Origin: Vreelandella neptunia
Lineage (GTDB): Bacteria > Pseudomonadota > Gammaproteobacteria > Pseudomonadales > Halomonadaceae
Length of the DNA: 64,000 nucleotides
Direction: 5' to 3'
Assembly: GCF_034479615.1 (NCBI RefSeq)
Contig: NZ_CP140255.1
Span: forward strand, 868,001 to 932,000
Each line of letters opens with the position of its first letter. The first letter of the stretch is position 1. Made by a program: the position numbers and the translations under genes. The notes under the pieces are model-generated. The model was not told the DNA's origin and made no database searches. It was given only the letters and a program-made list of their open reading frames with translations. This document shows positions 60,908 through 64,000 of the stretch, in pieces.

Positions 60908-61963
60908 ATGATCGTTTCTAATAAATTAATGACAAGTGTCGGTTCCGCAGCGCTGATAGCAGCATTGAGTGTCAGCGCTGGCGTAGCCATGGCCCAAGAT
61001 GGCCCATTGCGGGGCAATATTCGTGTTGTCATCGGTTCAACGTCCACAGGCGGGGATACGTATCAAAACTCTACTATTGTGGTGGATGAGCTAGCTGAAA
61101 GGCTGGATCTCAACATGAAGGTGGATGCCGTTGGCGCAAGCTCTGCTTTCCGCACACTTGACCGGGACTCTCGCGGCAATACGCTGATGATCTTCCATGA
61201 TCAGTCCTACCTTGGCCATCTGTATGGCGTAGAAGGTTACGACGATATTTTTGAGAAATATACCGTCGGGCCAACGCTTGCAATCAACCCAGGCAATGCC
61301 TACCTGGTGCCTAAAGATTCACCTTACCAGACCCTTGATGACATCATTGCTGCAGTAGGCAATGGTGAGACTGTGCGGGTCGCTATCCAGCCGGGTGGCG
61401 TATCGGAGATTGGTTTCAGTGCCCTGAAAAATGCCATCGCTATTGAGCATCCTGGGCAGGAAGACAACCTGGTTGCTGTCAATACCGGTTCTCAATCCGA
61501 CAAAAACCAGCAACTTTTTGACGGCCAAGCCGATGTGATTAATGGCACCGTGCAGGCTAACGAGCAGTACACGCGGTTACCTGAGGACGATCAGAAAGCA
61601 ATGCGTTTTGTCTGGTTGACGGCCCGTCAAGATACCATTGAACAGGCTCCGGAAGAGGGGCTTGGCCAAACGTCTCGTGAGCAACTGTTGGAGTATGTAG
61701 AGCCAAACGTGCACGTCACAATGGGCGATGACGAGAGTTTTACATTCGATAAGGAGTTCTTCTTCCTCTACAACAAAGACATGGATCCAGCGATTGTTGA
61801 GCAAATCGATGAAGCGCTAGCGGATATCTATGCGGAAGGTGAAATACAGGAGACTCAGAAGAACGCTTTCTTTATCCCCAACTTCAAGCCTTCTGATGAA
61901 GCCTCTGAGTATCTCGCCGATAAGATGGCTCGCTACGAAGAAATCATCAGCAACATCCAGTAA
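60908..61963 (+). CDS. TTT transporter substrate-binding protein (TctC-like), system 2
   Basis: A 351-residue periplasmic binding protein. A signal peptide ends at AGVAMA, then QDGPLRGNIRVVIGSTSTGGDTY, a divergent version of the TctC start (the usual PFxAGGxxD is IGSTSTGGDT). Mid-protein VRVAIQPGGVSEIGFSALKNAI and the C-terminal LADKMARYEEI fit the family. Its marked divergence from the system 1 receptor suggests a different ligand. GAGGTG precedes the ATG. It is followed by tctB and tctA, so a complete second tripartite system is encoded after kdgD. Confidence 0.85.
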   Translation: MIVSNKLMTSVGSAALIAALSVSAGVAMAQDGPLRGNIRVVIGSTSTGGDTYQNSTIVVDELAERLDLNMKVDAVGASSAFRTLDRDSRGNTLMIFHDQSYLGHLYGVEGYDDIFEKYTVGPTLAINPGNAYLVPKDSPYQTLDDIIAAVGNGETVRVAIQPGGVSEIGFSALKNAIAIEHPGQEDNLVAVNTGSQSDKNQQLFDGQADVINGTVQANEQYTRLPEDDQKAMRFVWLTARQDTIEQAPEEGLGQTSREQLLEYVEPNVHVTMGDDESFTFDKEFFFLYNKDMDPAIVEQIDEALADIYAEGEIQETQKNAFFIPNFKPSDEASEYLADKMARYEEIISNIQ

Positions 61964-62082
61964 AGGGTATGGCACTCGCTGCGTGGGCGGCGGGTGTCTC
62001 ACCTATGCGTGAGCCGCTATAGAACCGCTATAGAAAGAACAATGGTAAGCAGGATACCCTGCTGCTTATGCCCGGAGCCGTT

Positions 62083-62526
62083 ATGGAATCAGGTCTGTCA
62101 AGTCTGCTTAGTGTCTCAATCGATTTCGAGACCTCCCACCTGTTTTTCCCGAGGATTATTCACTGGATCATGGCGGGACTCTTTGTCTTGATTTTAACGA
62201 CAAAGGTAGCTCCCTTCATGGCATCAGTGAAACGAGGAGAGCGCACACTGCCCATTGTGGGTGAAGCTAGGGATAATTTCCGTTTCTTCGGCACGCTCGT
62301 CTTGATCGCGGCGTATTTTTATTTAATGGCAGTTGTGGGTGATCTATTCCCCTACACCGGCTATGGCTTTCTGATGGTTTCGATAGCTTTCGTATTCCTT
62401 ATGTCACTGCTCTATTTGCATGACTGGACGAAAAAGGCCCTTACCATCGTGGTGGTCAATGCCATCGTCGCACCTAGTCTGGCCTGGTTCATTCTCGCCA
62501 AGCTTTTCACTATCACCTTACCGTGA
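62083..62526 (+). CDS. TTT transporter small membrane protein (TctB-like), system 2
   Basis: A 147-residue membrane protein with four hydrophobic segments (e.g. IIHWIMAGLFVLILTTKVAPF, FFGTLVLIAAYFYLMAVVG, ALTIVVVNAIVAPSLAWFILA). The short HLFFPRIIHW N-terminal motif and the position between tctC and tctA support TctB. The chosen ATG at 62083 has GGAG upstream; ATG at 62068 is in frame. A GTGA overlap with a possible tctA start at 62523 suggests coupling. Confidence 0.83.
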   Translation: MESGLSSLLSVSIDFETSHLFFPRIIHWIMAGLFVLILTTKVAPFMASVKRGERTLPIVGEARDNFRFFGTLVLIAAYFYLMAVVGDLFPYTGYGFLMVSIAFVFLMSLLYLHDWTKKALTIVVVNAIVAPSLAWFILAKLFTITLP

Positions 62527-62543
62527 CCGAAGCGAGTGCCACC

Positions 62544-64000
62544 ATGGAATTTCTCTCACTTCTCGATATAACGTTTTTTTTACTCGCCGGGTTCGGTGCT
62601 CTGATAGGCATCATCTTCGGCGCTATACCCGGTATGACCGCCACCATGGCGGTGGCTGTTTGCCTGCCGCTCACCTATGCCCTTGGATTACACCATGGCC
62701 TGGCGCTGTTGCTGGGGCTTTATGTAGGGGGGATTTCCGGTGGAATGGTGCCGGCGGTGCTGCTCAATATTCCCGGCACACCGTCTTCAATCACCACTAC
62801 CTTTGATGGCTACCCGATGGCCCAAAAGGGCGAGGGTGAGAAAGCGTTGAAGATATGCGTTATCGCGTCCGTCGTCGGGGGGCTTATCAGCGCCGCTATA
62901 CTCTTCCTGTTTGCGCCACTATTGGCCGATTTCTCGATCAAGTTCTCCTATGTGGAGAAGTTTTTGATCATTTTGTTAGCGTTAAGTGTCATTGCTTCGC
63001 TCTCCAGCAGCATGCTGATTGGCATCTTTAGCGGCGTCATCGGCATCTGGCTGAGCCTGATCGGTGACTACAGCATCTCGGATGGTGGCAATGGCAAGAC
63101 CCGACTGATGTTCGATTTCATGGAACCCTACTTATTTGAAGGGTTTTCGCTATTGCCGGTGTTGATCGGTGTCTTTGGTATTTCCACGATTTTGCTTGAA
63201 GCGGAAAAGGGCGCAAAGAGTGGGCTGGTCAGCGAACGCATAAAGATCAGCAAAGGAGGTGGCTTTTCGCTTTCGATCTTTAGAGGACGTGTGACCAATC
63301 TGGTGCGCTCATCCTTTATCGGTACCTTCGTCGGCATGCTGCCTGGGGTCGGTGGCAGCGCCGCTTCCGTGCTGGCTTATACCCAAGAAAAAAACTTAAC
63401 GCGGGATTCATCGCAAATGGGTAAAGGGGCACCCCAGGGACTTATTGCCTCGGAGTCAGCCAACAATGCCTTGACCGGAGGTGCATTGATCCCACTGCTG
63501 TCGCTGGGTATCCCCGGTGACTCAACTACGGCTGTGTTGATCGGTGCATTCACGCTGCAGGGCATCCAGGTAGGGCCGCTATTTATTCCTGAGAATACCG
63601 ACACTTGGTACGTCATGATGACGGCCCTGGTGTTCGCCAACATCGTGATGTTCTTCTTAATGTTTTATGCCATTAAGTACATCGCCAAAGTGGTGATGGT
63701 TCCCAAGCACATCCTGTTTCCCATCATTGTGATGATGTGTGTAGTGGGTGCCTATGCCATCAACTACGGGATCATGTTTGATGTTTGGACGCTGCTGATT
63801 TTCGGTGTTTTAGGCTATCTGGTGCAGAAGATTGGTCTGGAAGTGGCTCCGCTCATTATTGGTTTCATCTTGGGGAGCCAGGCCGAGGTCTACTTCGTCA
63901 AGAGTCTGGAATCGTTCGGCACTTACTCGATCTTTTTCACCAAGAGCCCCATTGCCATGGTGCTGTGGGGATTGATTGCAGCCTCGATAATGTTCGCGAT
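62544..64000 (+). CDS. TTT transporter large membrane protein (TctA family), system 2, cut by window end
   Basis: Open for 485 codons to the window edge without a stop, so the 3' end (perhaps the last ~15-25 residues) is missing. IIFGAIPGMTATMAVAVCLPLTYALG, LLNIPGTPSSITTTFDGYPMAQKGEG, LPGVGGSAASVLAYTQEK and SLGIPGDSTTAVLIGAF are TctA signatures. It differs strongly from the system 1 TctA, so is not a recent copy. Start: ATG at 62544; an in-frame GTG at 62523 overlapping the tctB stop is an alternative and would give translational coupling. Confidence 0.94.
   Translation, partial: MEFLSLLDITFFLLAGFGALIGIIFGAIPGMTATMAVAVCLPLTYALGLHHGLALLLGLYVGGISGGMVPAVLLNIPGTPSSITTTFDGYPMAQKGEGEKALKICVIASVVGGLISAAILFLFAPLLADFSIKFSYVEKFLIILLALSVIASLSSSMLIGIFSGVIGIWLSLIGDYSISDGGNGKTRLMFDFMEPYLFEGFSLLPVLIGVFGISTILLEAEKGAKSGLVSERIKISKGGGFSLSIFRGRVTNLVRSSFIGTFVGMLPGVGGSAASVLAYTQEKNLTRDSSQMGKGAPQGLIASESANNALTGGALIPLLSLGIPGDSTTAVLIGAFTLQGIQVGPLFIPENTDTWYVMMTALVFANIVMFFLMFYAIKYIAKVVMVPKHILFPIIVMMCVVGAYAINYGIMFDVWTLLIFGVLGYLVQKIGLEVAPLIIGFILGSQAEVYFVKSLESFGTYSIFFTKSPIAMVLWGLIAASIMFA

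Overview
The window reads as a chromosomal segment of a moderately halophilic gammaproteobacterium, most likely Halomonadaceae (Halomonas and relatives). This is inferred from the mix of Pseudomonas-like siderophore genes, TRAP and TTT solute transporters and hexuronate/aldarate catabolism; no rRNA or other phylogenetic marker is present. I saw no tRNA, rRNA, CRISPR array or intact insertion sequence.

Region 1 (1-36.6 kb) is a hydroxamate-type peptide siderophore locus. Three collinear NRPS genes on the + strand form a run of six adenylation domains, the first gene being cut by the left window edge. Ten-residue specificity codes read by eye suggest D-Asp (possibly hydroxylated), Dab-like, Gly, X, Ser and D-X. 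X is an unassigned code present twice in almost identical A domains, and the line ends in an unusual epimerase-thioesterase pair. Downstream come a TonB-dependent receptor, a periplasmic siderophore-binding protein (- strand), a decayed NRPS condensation-domain relic, a PvdF-like hydroxyornithine formyltransferase and a PvdA-like ornithine N5-monooxygenase (both -), and a PvdE-like exporter. After an amber-interrupted Rpn nuclease gene come a cytochrome b561 and a siderophore-interacting flavoreductase (both -), a fused FhuB permease and a second PvdE-like exporter. Fur-box-like sites precede the receptor, the binding protein and the reductase/permease pair. The genes together cover precursor tailoring, assembly, export, uptake and iron release; the import ATPase is not in the window.

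Region 2 (36.6-47.4 kb) is a glucuronide locus: uxaC, a GH31 glycosidase and TRAP dctM/dctQ on the - strand, divergent from TRAP dctP, a GH2 beta-glucuronidase, a GntR/FCD regulator and uxuA on the + strand. A perfect 11-bp inverted repeat lies in the divergent promoter. UxuB, which would link UxaC to UxuA, is absent.

Region 3 (47.5-53.9 kb) is mostly housekeeping: LysE-type exporter, threonine aldolase, FAD-dependent oxidoreductase, SpeG, M48 lipoprotein protease and a metallophosphoesterase. It also holds a decayed speG fragment and two paralogous 37-38-residue proteins, each with its own Shine-Dalgarno sequence and terminator.

Region 4 (54-64 kb) is a D-glucarate locus: gudD, a tripartite TctCBA transporter, a YiaK/DlgD-type reductase, kdgD and a second TctCBA system whose tctA runs off the right edge. 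The gudD and kdgD promoters share an ~84-bp repeated element containing an identical 18-bp operator-like core.
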